A DNA stretch of 64,000 nucleotides, taken from positions 62,001-126,000 of the forward strand of contig NHZP01000059.1 in NCBI GenBank assembly GCA_003313425.1, written 5' to 3'. Numbering within the stretch: position 1 is the stretch's first letter; every line of letters starts with the position of its first letter. A model generated the notes under the pieces. The model worked only from the letters and a program-made list of their open reading frames with translations, was not told the origin of the DNA and made no database searches. A program made the position numbers and the translations under genes. Shown here piece after piece: positions 44,233 through 55,622 of the stretch. The DNA is from Pseudopyrenochaeta lycopersici. Lineage: Eukaryota > Ascomycota > Dothideomycetes > Pleosporales > Pseudopyrenochaetaceae.

Positions 44233-44739
44233 CTAGATGGTTGTATACCTCAGCCTCAGCGCGGCATCCATTGGGGTATGCTGTTTCGGACCATCGACAA
44301 GATCGGTCGTCGCGCGTCTCCCTACTACCATTTTCGACGTCTCCAGCTTGTCTCCCTGGATTGCAACTCTCAATGCGCTCAACCCACCGCTGTCAACTGC
44401 GTCTGTTTCGGCGCCCATGTCCAAAAGCCAGCTTACAAGACTTGTCATGCCAGTCATAGCAGCAAGGCGTAATGCTCTTACATCGCCTATGGTAGCTGCA
44501 TTGGCATTTGGAGAATATTCAAGAATCAAGCAAGCCATCTCTTGACTCTTATCCTGCAGCGCATAGTGAAGCGCAGTCCAGCCGCCATATTGAGAGGCGC
44601 GAACGTTGGCACCGGCAATACGAAGGGCTCTGGCGGCAGCAATATGATCTTTAGTAGCTGCACTAAGTAGTGATGAGCGGACGATGAAATATCCTGGATC
44701 GAGAGTCCATGAGTACAGTATACGTTTCATTGGCCACAT
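44233..44739 (-). CDS. Short ankyrin-repeat protein or fragment
   Basis: A 168-aa frame from ATG 44739. About four ankyrin units are visible: ALRIAGANVRASQ, GGWTALHYALQDKSQEMACL (with the TALH core), RALRLAAMTGMTSLVSWLLD, and GLSALRVAIQGDKLETSKMV followed by TPMDAAL. Ankyrin units are protein-binding modules often found at the C-terminus of fungal NLR-like and HET proteins. The last unit ends abruptly at the stop and there is no N-terminal effector domain, so this may be the surviving tail of a larger gene. An upstream in-frame continuation was not found. Confidence 0.6.
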   Translation of the reverse strand: MWPMKRILYSWTLDPGYFIVRSSLLSAATKDHIAAARALRIAGANVRASQYGGWTALHYALQDKSQEMACLILEYSPNANAATIGDVRALRLAAMTGMTSLVSWLLDMGAETDAVDSGGLSALRVAIQGDKLETSKMVVGRRATTDLVDGPKQHTPMDAALRLRYTTI

Positions 44740-45027
44740 ACTATAGACTTGATTGGCGATGATACAATCTCTCCCTATAGGATATTGTTACATAAGCATA
44801 TGCATGTATACATACGAAAGTCAACGCGGTGTGATTTCATAGCCGCCAAATAGATCTTCTAACGGTAATCGACGAGAGGGCGAGAACTGGGTTAACTCTA
44901 ATATCTACAACTACGAGACAAATATATACCCATGAGTAGAGGTGTGATCGGAAAGCACATGATGTGAGATACGTGAGAGTAAGTGAAGGTCAACAGATAT
45001 ACATAGGAAACAGTTGTGTATTAAGAG

Positions 45028-46036
45028 TCAAGCTTTAATACAGAATCGTCGATTATCCCCGTCACCTGAATCAGTGTGAATTATGTCTAATTCACACGTT
45101 GCAAAATGGAACTTCGGCACCCCGGATTTGTGGAGCACACGCTCGATGGGCGCCTTGAGAGAGGGCACACAAGCTGAAATAATGAGGCTCATCTCTTCGA
45201 CCCTATACCACATAAACAATGGCACGAAGGAATTCATATAGTAGATCTTCATTGCTCCGGCCACAGCCGCAATTATTCCCATCGCCATCAAAACAGTGAT
45301 GAGTACCCGCTCGATATGCGGCCGGTTCAGAGTCCAGATGAAAAACATTGGCATAATAGCAAATATAAGATCGCTAACTAACCCCAATACTTATATAAGT
45401 CAGCTCGCATTTGATAGAATCAAACTAGAAGACGAACCTGAATATGAATAGCCCCACGTTGCTAAGACTTGGAGCGGTAAGCAGGTCGCATTAGGTACGT
45501 CTTTCCATAAGGCATTTACTGGGCGGCACATGAGGAGATTGAAAATACTGGACCCGATAGTGATGGCAAGCTGGAAGTATATCAGTATCCAGAGCACCAC
45601 CTTCCACATCTTGGATATGTCGAAGCGAAGAAGCACGGTCCCTATCGATATCCGAGAGAGAGACGTCGTCCAAAACGCCACCATTTCTACTGCAAAGATA
45701 CATTGAAGGATCTTCATTTGACCAGCCTTTGGGGCATGAAAGGTGTGAGGTCCGAGGCCAAGGTTAATAGCGATCATCGAACTAGTGAATACGACCAATT
45801 CGCATAGCTTTTGTGAACGTCAGCGCAGCCCATTACAATCGTCTAGAACAAATACCCACGACAGCCATAGAGATAATATAATCAGGAGTAGCAAGTATGA
45901 AGACGGGACGAATTCGAGTGTACATGCGGAGCCCGTAGAGAAGCAATGCTAGCGAAAACAAAAACGAAAGGGCCACCACCCAAGCGTTAGGTAGGGTGGT
46001 ATTTCCGTCTGGTGAGGGCTGCGGATTCTCGCTCAT
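45028..46036 (-). CDS. Fungal rhodopsin-like seven-helix membrane protein (SAT4/PTH11-related)
   Basis: Three exons, 46036-45860, 45807-45438 and 45389-45028, encode 302 aa. Introns of 52 and 48 nt each have a CTGAC branch site; donors are GTGGGT and GTTCGT, acceptors AAG. The start is ATG 46036; no in-frame ATG exists in the upstream open stretch. The short N-terminus has an NTT glycosylation site, followed by seven hydrophobic segments. Diagnostic features are a conserved ISxGTVLLRF after TM3, MCRPVNALW after TM4, and the TM7 start MWYRVEEMSLIISACVPSLK, the WxxVExxxxIIxAxxPxL signature of the fungal rhodopsin domain family. Such proteins are plasma-membrane receptors or sensors of largely unknown ligand; no CFEM domain is present here. 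Confidence 0.88.
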
Positions 46037-48259
46037 GTTGTTCTCGAGAGCAAAAGTGCTCTCATAACTCAAGAAATGTTCGTCGCTTATTTCGCTGGCC
46101 GACAACGCTGGAAATATAACAAGTCGTAACGAACCACCCGTGCTTATATGGTTGTTCTGACTTGGGCTCCCAAGGCTTTGAACTGAGGAATCTCGACCAA
46201 GCTTTGTTGCGTCTCCTAAACCGCGCAGAAGGTTGACCGCTTGTAATTGTGGCAGCCGTCAAGGCTTGCAGGGCGGCTCAGGGAAGAGATTCGACCAATG
46301 GGGCGCCAATGCCATGGAAGCCTAGGAGACATTGCGTTGTGTTTGCCATAGCATATTGCCTCTCCAATCCAATAACTAATCACAATGAACAACTCTCGAT
46401 GGTAGCGGTATCCCGATCAGTGAGAATGGAGTCCCGGGTCCGGGACCAGAGCCCATTGGCTAATTCCACCTCTTGGCGCGATCCACATGCTTTGGCGTTG
46501 CACTGCATTGGTTCAAGGGGCTGTGGCTTATGGTCCATGTGTGCGCAGAATCAGTGTGGCCTATCTCCCACCTCCCCATGACCCTGGCGGCATAGCATGG
46601 CTTCCAAGCACAGTAAACCGTTTCAAGGGTGAGGAGCGTATCCAGGGAAGGATTTATCTGGCGGTTAGGTAGGCTACAGTGAGAATCCCAAAGCTCTGAA
46701 GTGTCAGATTCGCATATTAGAACTTTGATTCTCTTACAGGAGCACGCAGAGCAATTTCGATGTTCGGCAAGCTCCTGAATCCGCTCTCTGTCTACCCGAG
46801 ACGACAACATTTATTATTGGACATCATATAACTCAGTGGCTTGCCAAGCGCAAACGAGAAACACAGAGGTGAGGGACGCGGAATTTTATTTGCGCCAACC
46901 GGAATTCCCCAGACGCCACACAACGTTCTTGGATAAATCGGAAACATAGTCGTACGCCACATAAGTGCTTTTAGCATCAGGTAAATGCCTGTTCGTCCGA
47001 TGTTGTGCATTTCACCGCCATCCGAGCGGTCAGCCACTGCCCTCAATGCTAGGCTTGAGTAGTTAGAGTTTCCCGGGGACGGGGTGACGTAGTGCCAGAA
47101 GTACCGGACCCACTGCACTGAACGTTGAAAGTCATTCTACAGAACATTGCCGACAAACCCCTGTTGGCCAAACACTGGCTTCTTGGCTTCTGCTTCCAGG
47201 GGAAGACTATCCAAATGCCGTGCTTGGAGGAAGGATATGACCGTTGGGGGTGCATCGGTACAATAGCTCGTCAAATGTTTAGTTGCTCAGCGAGATCGCC
47301 GAATACAATCAGCCTATGTCAACCACCTCCTACAATGCTCTCAGGTTGCGAACTAAGACTAAAAACTTGAGAAAATGCCCGCTAAGAGCCTCACCTAACA
47401 CCATTACAGCGACAAGCAATTATCTCTCAAGCTGATCCTGGTAAGTGTGAAATAGCTCACTTATTGGCGTTAGGCGGGGCAAGCTTAGCAACCCAAGCTT
47501 TTAACTTCATGTTATATATCTAAGAACATACCTGAACTTAGCGTAGAGCTAGCTAGACTACCTTATTGATTAATTTTATTTTTAACTTACTATGCTGCTG
47601 TTAAGCAATTGAGCAAAACGGTGCATCAATTTTGGTGGTGCTGACTGGTTTTGCCTGCTGACTGGTGGAACACGTTACAAGCCACGTTTGTCTAACGAGC
47701 AATTATCACCTTCCGTTCGCCTATATTGGTAGAGTAATGAAAACTTCTATGTCTTCCCCAATGTCGTATATGCAGCCGATTAAAATCCCGCCTGCCCTTC
47801 AGTTATAGGACCGTGTGACGTCTACACCCTGGCCCATGAAAGATATTGATTGGCGAAATGATGCAGCATAGGCTGCAAGGCTGAGTTTAGTATATATCAT
47901 TGTTGCACAATCTTACTTCGAGATTAGCACTCCTTGGAATAGTCTTCTTTCTCCCTCACCGGATATGCAACACGGCTACGATTTAGTCCAGAGCTGCGTG
48001 CTCGAGATCGCCTTCTTTTGCCTTCTTGATGAGCAGCCACCTCGGTTTAGCATTTATCTACTTAAAATCCCGAAACACTCAGTATAAGCGCTTTTGCGCA
48101 AATATTAAGTTTAATTCTCTTTATAATTAAGGGGAGACCTGATATTTTAGAAGGCTATAGCAAAATTAAGAGACTTTGATTAGAATTCGACAGGAGAAGA
48201 GTGAGTGATACTTTGTAGTAATAATACATACATTATAAAATTGTAGTCAAGAGCCGAAA
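46037..48259. other. Intergenic region
   Basis: No gene was recognised. A minus-strand frame at 46792-47118 and others lack domains. 47480-47600 and 48060-48260 are TA-rich. A direct repeat TGCTGACTGGT occurs twice near 47639-47666. Confidence 0.4.
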
Positions 48260-49479
48260 TGCTATCAAGAAGCGAAGATTGCGGAGTAGAGCATTTTAAT
48301 TTCAACGAGAAGGGCCCAACCATACGTTTCATTAGCAACATCAATAACAGTGGGGAGGCGGTGATTGATGAAGTTGAGGTCTAGGATACATATCGAGGCG
48401 CTCCGTTTGTCTGTGTGTGAAGATTATACAGATTTAACTCTAATAGGCGTATTTTCCAGTCGTTAAAGAATTTTTACATGAAGGAGATTAGCATATTGAA
48501 GAAGCTGAAAAATCAATGCCATTTCATTGAGATCCACGGCAGTTTTACTAGGGACACCGAAAACCCCAGCGACCTAGCGCTTGTCATCCTACAGAACCCT
48601 CGGGCCGATTGTGACCTGGCTTCATTGCTGGATAAGACACTTGGAGACAGGCAAGCTATAATTTCAGATGCCAATTTAGAGAGAGGTATTGCATGTCTCG
48701 CCTCGGCATTGTGTTTCTCCACAGTATCTACGTTAGACACAAAGACATTACATCCAAGAATATCCTCGTGCACGGTAATCAACTCCTATTTGCTGATTTT
48801 GGCTTGTCGATAGATTTCTCGGAATTGACAAATTCGGAAACAAGTAGTGTGGTTGGACAAACAAGCCAAATATCGTCCTCTTGAAGATCACCGGGGAGAA
48901 AAACACGCGTGTGCATCAGATGTGTTCTCGCTAGGATGTGTATTCTTCGAGATTCTCGCTACGCTTCCATGCGCGAACGCAAAATCCCAAGAGGAAGAGG
49001 AACCCAAGAGGGAAAAGAAATCTTAAGAGAGAGCAAGTTTCGAGGGGAAAGCAGAATTCGAGGACGAAGAGACATTCCTGGACCTTCAGCCATACCGCGA
49101 TCATCTTAATAAAATCTACCAGCGGTTCAGAAAAAAGAGGAATGACGTGATCACGGCCAAACCACAGCCTTCCTCACAACGCCACTTTTGGTTGAAAAAG
49201 ACAGAACAAATGCTCGACAAATCTTCAGCACAACGCCCAAGAATGTTCAACATCATATTAGAGCTAAAACAGGAATTCAAAAGAGACATAGAGGGATTCG
49301 CTGGCGCTGCTTGCGAGTTTTGTCGGAATTTCATCGACACCCTAGATACACGTGTGATTGGTGAGCCCGTGGACCTCGACGAGGGGTTCAATAATGCTGC
49401 CCCAGTAAGCGAGAACGCAGTGATCGGATCAGAGTCTTCACTGTCTCAGCAGCCACTTTCCCATCGTAAGTTAAACTGA
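48260..49479 (+). pseudogene. Protein kinase pseudogene
   Basis: Plus-strand frames read an entire eukaryotic-type kinase in order, with lesions. An N-lobe lies near 48360-48560 (YMKEISILKKLKN...FIEIHGSFT, with an in-frame TGA just before). The catalytic loop RHKDITSKNILVHG is at about 48736 (canonical HRD reads HKD), and FADFGLSIDFS at about 48790 has the DFG intact. The subdomain IX segment SDVFSLGCVFFEIL is at about 48920, and a C-terminal helical region continues to 49479. A frameshift falls near 48710, another near 48850-48880 around the activation segment, and a TAA near 49026. The catalytic lysine was not placed. The family resembles fungal kinases found beside NLR-like and HET genes. 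It cannot give an active kinase as it stands. Confidence 0.8.
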
Positions 49480-50707
49480 AATAATTATGAAATTTCGTGA
49501 TTATCTAAAGGCGACTAGGCACCGGTGCTTGGGTCTCTGCTTGGGCCGCATCGATGGCGATTAGTTCTCACCATTGTCAAGCGTTGGAATCTAAAGTTTT
49601 ATCTCGACAATGGGCGATGGCTTAGGATGTAGGCACTAGGCAGACTGATAATGTCGACCTAAAATTCGACTTTGGTGACATGCTTATCGTACAAGTGGTA
49701 ATTTGAAGCTGGGACGTTAGGTAACATTGTGACTCTTTACAAGGACAAGACCGAGCCAGAAAAACATGGATTCAGAAGCGGACCATGTGATCGAGCATTT
49801 CCCGAAGGTATAACTGTGTGGAGGTACAAGATTAGTGGAGATGAGTAAAAGCTTATGCGGCAGAAGCGAATGCTGAACCGCGGATTCATTATGTAGCTAT
49901 TTGGTTTCTTAACTATATAATCTCAATTCTCAGCCTGCCCTATAAAACACAGAAATCTCCTCTGGCTCACAGATTCACGTAGTGGGGGCACATAGACCTC
50001 TATAAGTTGCTATCTCATAAGAGCCATCCATTTGTTCATCAGCCGTTCGGTCAATAGCCCAGTAAAAGGTCTTTACTAAAGGAAACCTTTCTCACAAGCC
50101 AAACGTGTTTGATTCACGTGGAAAACTCCACGGAGATAATGAATTATTATTCATGCTCGACCTTGGACGCTATAACAGCAAAACATTTTCGCTTTGAAGC
50201 GGTACAGACTCACCGGTTTTCTGCAGCCGAGTCCGAGAATGCAATTGTAAATATATTTGACAGGCGACTTAGAATCACCCGTCGCATATATGGAGGGCTG
50301 CATTTGCCAGTGATTGGCTTACTACAGTCGCGCGTGACTCTTTTCTTGCGTTGCATACATGATGCATACGCACGGCGCTGATAATGCTGCGCAGTGTTCA
50401 GCCTGGTCAGTATATGTACGTCATGAAGTGTTAAAAACACAATCTAGATAAGATGATATTTCCTATAATTTCCTTCCTTTCCTTGAGACTGACTAGAGGT
50501 CGAAATTCAAGTCATTGACAAATTACAATAAACTGAAAATCTGAGCAGATCCTCTGTCTCTGCGATACTTTAGCAGTCACGTTCACCAGCCTTGTAAGAT
50601 CTAAGATCCCAAAATTGTGGGCTGTGATAAATCGGCTAACAGAGTATATTATGAGAGCAGCCCTGGCTTCTTCTGAATAAGCTCACTTGACTGCACTAAC
50701 TGTCGCA
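49480..50707. other. Intergenic region
   Basis: No gene was recognised. A 90-codon frame at 50109-50381 has no signature. The last 300 bp should contain the promoter of the 298-aa gene; no clear TATA box was seen. Confidence 0.4.
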
Positions 50708-51604
50708 ATGGGGCAAGCGCAGTCTGCACGCAGATCTCAGGGTAGCCATGCGGAAGCCTTCGTTGCAATCAAGAGACTCCCCACTCTAATTACGAAACTC
50801 GAGAGTGCCTGCGGAGACATTCAAGGTGTAAAGCGCGCTATTCCGAACCTAGTCACAACTGCACGTTTTGCTGGTACATTAGGGGCATACTACGCTTTAA
50901 TCGGCACCGCAGGGGTGGTCCTACAATGGATCCATATCAAACAAACACTTCGACTCGTAGGAACAGTGACAAGAATTGCTGCAGCACAAGAGGCAATGGT
51001 TGCACTGCAAGTTCCAATCAAGTTTGCGCAGTATGTTTACGACAAAGTCGAGTATGAAATCGCCGCTACTGCACAGCTGCCTGGAGGTAACAAGAATCTT
51101 TATTTTGTGTTCAACCCCGACAACACGTGGCATCCTGAATTCTTCAAACTGAATAAACGAAAATCGTTGGGTGACCAATTTTGCGGCTTCGGTGACGATC
51201 TGCCCGCCATGTGTCTCTGGATGCGGTTTGTTCGGATATTGCTGAGAGAGGCGAAGAGAAAGCACCCAGGCAAATTTTCACCCGGAGAAGAAGTCTTTCA
51301 CTTGATTATCCCTACGTACTCGCTCGTTCGCTGCGAAGCCCCAATAATGTTTTCAGAGGCTATATATCCTCTCACAATCCACGGCAACGTCCTTCTCGGG
51401 AAGAAGTTCGTACAGCTAAACCTGCCAGACACGAGTTCGGTAAATTTAGACAGGGTTGAGAATTTGTATAGAGAGCCCTGGTGGATCGAGAGCTGGCTGG
51501 GACCGGAACCAGTTGTGCTTGGGGAAATCCCGGAGACGGCTGACAGGGCAGCGAGGCAAAAGCTGGATACACGAAGCCGTAGAAGGAGGGGCTCCACAAG
51601 ATAG
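50708..51604 (+). CDS. Unknown 298-aa protein with myristoylation-like N-terminus
   Basis: A single-exon frame; ATG 50708 is preferred because it gives MGQAQS, which fits the MGxxxS N-myristoylation consensus. Residues about 53-75 form a glycine-containing hydrophobic helix (RFAGTLGAYYALIGTAGVVL), followed by an amphipathic helical region (76-112). From about 125 on, a soluble part begins with NLYFVFNPDNTWHPEFFKL and continues through GDQFCGFGDDLPAMCLWMRF and PWWIESWLGPEPVVLGE to an arginine-rich tail (RSRRRRGS). No family was recognised. Lipid anchor plus a single hydrophobic helix suggests a membrane-associated protein. It lies 1.2 kb after the kinase pseudogene in the same orientation. It could be a lineage-specific protein of the fungal self-recognition type, but that is speculation. 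Confidence 0.8.
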   Translation: MGQAQSARRSQGSHAEAFVAIKRLPTLITKLESACGDIQGVKRAIPNLVTTARFAGTLGAYYALIGTAGVVLQWIHIKQTLRLVGTVTRIAAAQEAMVALQVPIKFAQYVYDKVEYEIAATAQLPGGNKNLYFVFNPDNTWHPEFFKLNKRKSLGDQFCGFGDDLPAMCLWMRFVRILLREAKRKHPGKFSPGEEVFHLIIPTYSLVRCEAPIMFSEAIYPLTIHGNVLLGKKFVQLNLPDTSSVNLDRVENLYREPWWIESWLGPEPVVLGEIPETADRAARQKLDTRSRRRRGSTR

Positions 51605-52466
51605 CCGTGCAAGGACGGAAAAGGTCTGATCTTTCACCCCTAATTGTTAGTGTACCTTTCTGCCGTGTCACACTGAAGCCGTAAGTTGCTTGCAGTATCA
51701 TGTTGTCACTCAAGAGATGCGTTTTATGGTTTCTAGAACTCTTTATCTCGCGGGCGCCTAGCGTAACTAAACGCCTTGGAACCGAAGTAGTTTATCTGAT
51801 AAGAATGCGACCTTGTCCGTACGAGTCGATATATTGGAGGCGATACAGTAAGTACTGGTGAGTGATGGTGATGATGATGCCACTTATTGTGTAGAGAGAC
51901 AGGCGCCGTGACGAGCGGTTGACGATGTACGCCAAAGTAGCTAATCTCATTAGCTATCTCCTAAGAGACCTTAAACCCCCACTTAATAAGACCCCGTAAG
52001 GCTATTAACTAGACTCCGTCTGTACAGTAAATTTTCCGTCCTTATACAATCTATAGCCAGGTCTGTCCATTCCTAGATGGCGCGCAGCAGCTACGACAAA
52101 TTGTTACCGCAAGTAAAGATAGTAGAGATAATCTGAGAATGTGGTCGGAACGCGTCCTAAACATGTTCTCGTTATGTTACCTCAGTCCCCATATCAATCT
52201 CACGACGTTCTACGACCTCAGGCTGAACAAACTCATCTCCTATCTTCAAAAAAGAATTCTTATTCCCCAGAGCTCCTATAGCAACTTAGCAAGGATTATA
52301 GACTGCACATAGACTCTGCATCTTGATAACCTTATTCAGAACATGTTTAGATCACGTTTAGATCACATTCTAGGGTGAAAATAGGATTTCAATTATTGTG
52401 GACTACGTAGCTACTTTGCATGACCGGACCATGCAGGGGTGTCATTCGACCTGGGTTTTAGGTGAC
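51605..52466. other. Intergenic region with RIP-like patch
   Basis: 51930-52380 is moderately TA-rich with no recognisable coding sequence. No gene is supported. Confidence 0.4.
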
Positions 52467-52508
52467 CTGACCATGGGTCTAGCCTACTTTGGCTAGACCC
52501 GTGGTCAG
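52467..52508. repeat. Strong hairpin-forming inverted repeat
   Basis: An 18-bp arm CTGACCATGGGTCTAGCC at 52467-52484 is followed by a 6-nt loop TACTTT and the complementary arm GGCTAGACCCGTGGTCAG at 52491-52508, with one mismatch. A further CCATGGTCAG at 52521-52530 repeats the outer end of the arm. Confidence 0.8.
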
Positions 52509-55500
52509 CCGAGGGTAATCCCATGGTCAGATGATCTGCCGCCTCGAATCGAATCGCTGATACCCTGAGAATGCTTCATTAAATCAGCTTGGTCCGCGGA
52601 ACATTCACCAGAAATGAAGAATTCACGCGATGTGTCTGGATGGTACGGGACTAAGGCCTTTTCATATCTTCTCTGCTTCGTCCACCAGCCCGCGTCCTTG
52701 AGAGAGCATGCCCATGACAGTACCGGTATTAAGGTGATCTGGCTCCACGGCCTTCTTGTATCCCGTCAGCGTCCGCTTATACATGTATTGTTGTTGTTGT
52801 TGCCGCAGCGCGTTCACCAAATCCCTTACCCAAGCACGACAGCCGCGGCCGTAAAATTGCTCCACGCAAAAGGTGTGAGTAGGAAAGCTTGTTGCATACG
52901 CCAACAAAGTATTCCACCAACTTCTCTTGTGAAAATAGCTTTCGTATGTAGACCTACAGCCTCATATCTGCAAGTGCTGTTTGGTGATTTGCACGCGTTG
53001 ACTGATGGTGCCCCTCAGCAAGCTAGGCCAAGCGCTCAACGCAATACAGGCACAACACTCCATTTTATCATTCCAATCAAACGCATATTCCCCGTAGACA
53101 AAAGGGCAACGAATATGTACGGATTCTGGCCCCGACAATTTCGTACGCACCATATCGCGCCTTGAGCTTGTCGGAGTCTGCTTTGCTCTTTAAGATCAAC
53201 ATGTAGATTCTTCTTCTTCTGAAGACCTGAATGTAACAAAATCGAATGCTTGACGATGATAATGACTGGTATATGCCGTTTCGCGATATATGTTTTGAAG
53301 AAATCACTAATAGTAGTTGATGGTTGTAAGAGAGACAATGAGCTCCTGACGTGGGGAGGTGCGAAAGGCTGTGACAGCATTATTTGCGAGCCTTTGCATT
53401 TCGCCTGCATAGCATGAATTTGTGTCGCTCGCGCTGGCCCGTCATAATTGAGCATTTCGCGCTTGGGAGTTGTTGGTGGCGTTCGTGCAGATCGCTGCAG
53501 TTTGAATGCTGTAAGCGCTACGCAGGCGCTTAGGCTCGGAGTCAGACCAAACGACGGTCTGGGGCGGAAATGGCGCAGAGCGATGGCAGCCAAACCGTTG
53601 AACTTAACTAGGCGCCGAACTTAGTAATCGCCCTGCCACTTCTACAGGCTGTGGAGTACGCGCTCCCTTATGAAAGTTGCGGTTGAGGCCCGTCAGCCTC
53701 GCTTTCAGCCCTAGGCTTATTAGTTTGCCTAGCGTGTAAGTTGCTTTGAGCGGGCGCACCGTTCACATCGCAGATGTAACGCATCAGAGCAGACTTTTTT
53801 TCCTTGTTTCAGCCAGGTCATTCGCAAGCGTCTCACTATCTAGCAAAATGGCGCCATACTGTGCAGTGCTAGGGTTTGGATATCTCTCTGCATCCAGCCC
53901 GGACACAAGCTGGTGTTAGTAAGTCGGAAGCCAGGTTGTGGCTCTGCTCGCTTGCTGCGCAAGTGCGGTTTAGTGCTCAACCGTGTAAATCTAGCCGTAG
54001 TAGTCATGGTTCAGGTAAGCTATGTTCGAGATACAACTGCTTAAGCACACCCAAAATTTAGGGTTCTAATCGACATAAGGCGCTCGTATGGCTACGTGAG
54101 CACCATGATGGCAACCAGACTGATCATTCGTGATAGCCATCTCACATCTCTAAGGCAAGCAACTGAGTCAGCTTCACATGGGCGGGACCGAACGTGTAGG
54201 CTTGGACGCCCTGTATGTGATGAGTCGCGCTTCCTGGCAGATGGTAGATGTCATGATAGCGCTGTGAACGTGGCCATTGTACAGACTATCACGACGAAAG
54301 GGAATATGCAGAAAAGGTCGTTTCAATAAGGTTGACGTGCAGATAGTGGATGCCGTCCGGGCGCCCTTGAAGCGGACCTGATAACTTTAATGCTGGCTTT
54401 GAGCGCTTATGGTGTACATGTCATTGGCGACTCCTTTGCGACGGTGTGCTGAACATCTTCAATCAAAATTGCGAAGTTGAGAATACGCTGAAATCAACCA
54501 TGCAAAGGCAACAATGAGTGTGTTCGCTGCTTGTTCCTCTGGCGGCGAACCTAGCTCGGTCCAAGTTTTTTGGTGGACAACCCGTTCGTCGTGAGTCAAT
54601 ATACGGTAGTATCGCAAAACTGTGCCCCATACTGTGCACCAGGTACCAGATGGAACGTGTGTAAAGCTGAAAGCCTTCCACTTCTAATGGATGTGGCTGC
54701 ATGTCTACGCTAAGTGAGCACACCGATATGACATTTGGCCGCTCGTTACTGTAGCGGCAGGGGACGATAGCTTTCTCTATGACATTCATTGAGTATCTAC
54801 CGAAATCTAGAAGTTGAAAGAGCGTGACGCCGTCGTCTGGAGGAGCGGTGACTTGGTCGCGGGATGGGCTGATGGGCGCAACGGCCCATTCACGTAGAGC
54901 CAATCGCTTCGGCTCTAGGGACAGTGCTAAAACCGCCAAGCTTCTGTCGCCCCGCTAATTGCCATTTGATTGGTTAGAAATTGTTCCAGCGTTCGTCCCA
55001 AGCCGAGGGAATTACAGGCAGAGAATCACACTATCAGGAATCGTCAGTTGCAAAAGTTGCCTTGTTGGAAGCCCTTCCAGCGCTTGCAAATGTGATAGCT
55101 CGATGTGACGAAAACTCCTAGAAACTCGTTGATCCATTGCGGTACGGTGCTGTGCCTCCATGAGGCCCCGCCTGACGCCTTGTGTGCCAGTCGCGTCGGG
55201 CTCTACGTTTCAGCTTGCCGAATCGGCACCCAACAACTGTGCCTCTCCTTGCTCCTTCCAATGATTGCACAATTGTCGCATAACCTCAGCAATGTGCTTG
55301 CCTTCCTCCATGCATTCAATATCGCGTCGGTGGCTCCCAAGGCGGTTATCGATGCGGCGCGTCTTCACGGTTTGAAGCGCCGTGGATCGGTGGTGGAGAT
55401 TATGCTGTCGTTGGATGCCAGGACACCGGGCCTCTGCATGGTGTTGTGTTGATGGATAAATGTATCGATACCTCCCACGCTCTTGCTGGCCATCAGCGAA

Positions 55501-55622
55501 GTCGTCTCAAGGGTAACATCTTCCGGACTATATTTTTAAATTAGCCGTCCTTGCTTCGGTTCTTTCAGACAAGCATCTCTATTATCCGACATAGATACAA
55601 CCCGTCGATCAGGTTGCCTGCC
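52509..55622. other. Long region without recognisable gene
   Basis: Several open frames of 110-185 codons occur (52614-53165 plus, 53036-53593 minus, 54463-54939 minus, 55105-55452 plus). They overlap each other on opposite strands or lack ATG starts, and none shows a domain, signal peptide or intron pattern. A CAA/TTG trinucleotide run lies near 52788-52802. A spliced gene cannot be excluded. Confidence 0.4.

Noticed and set aside
52614..53165. 183-codon ATG frame
   Set aside because: Overlaps a TTG/CAA repeat and an opposite-strand frame; composition and lack of domains suggest chance.
53036..53593. 185-codon minus-strand frame
   Set aside because: Opens without an ATG near its start and has no family signature.
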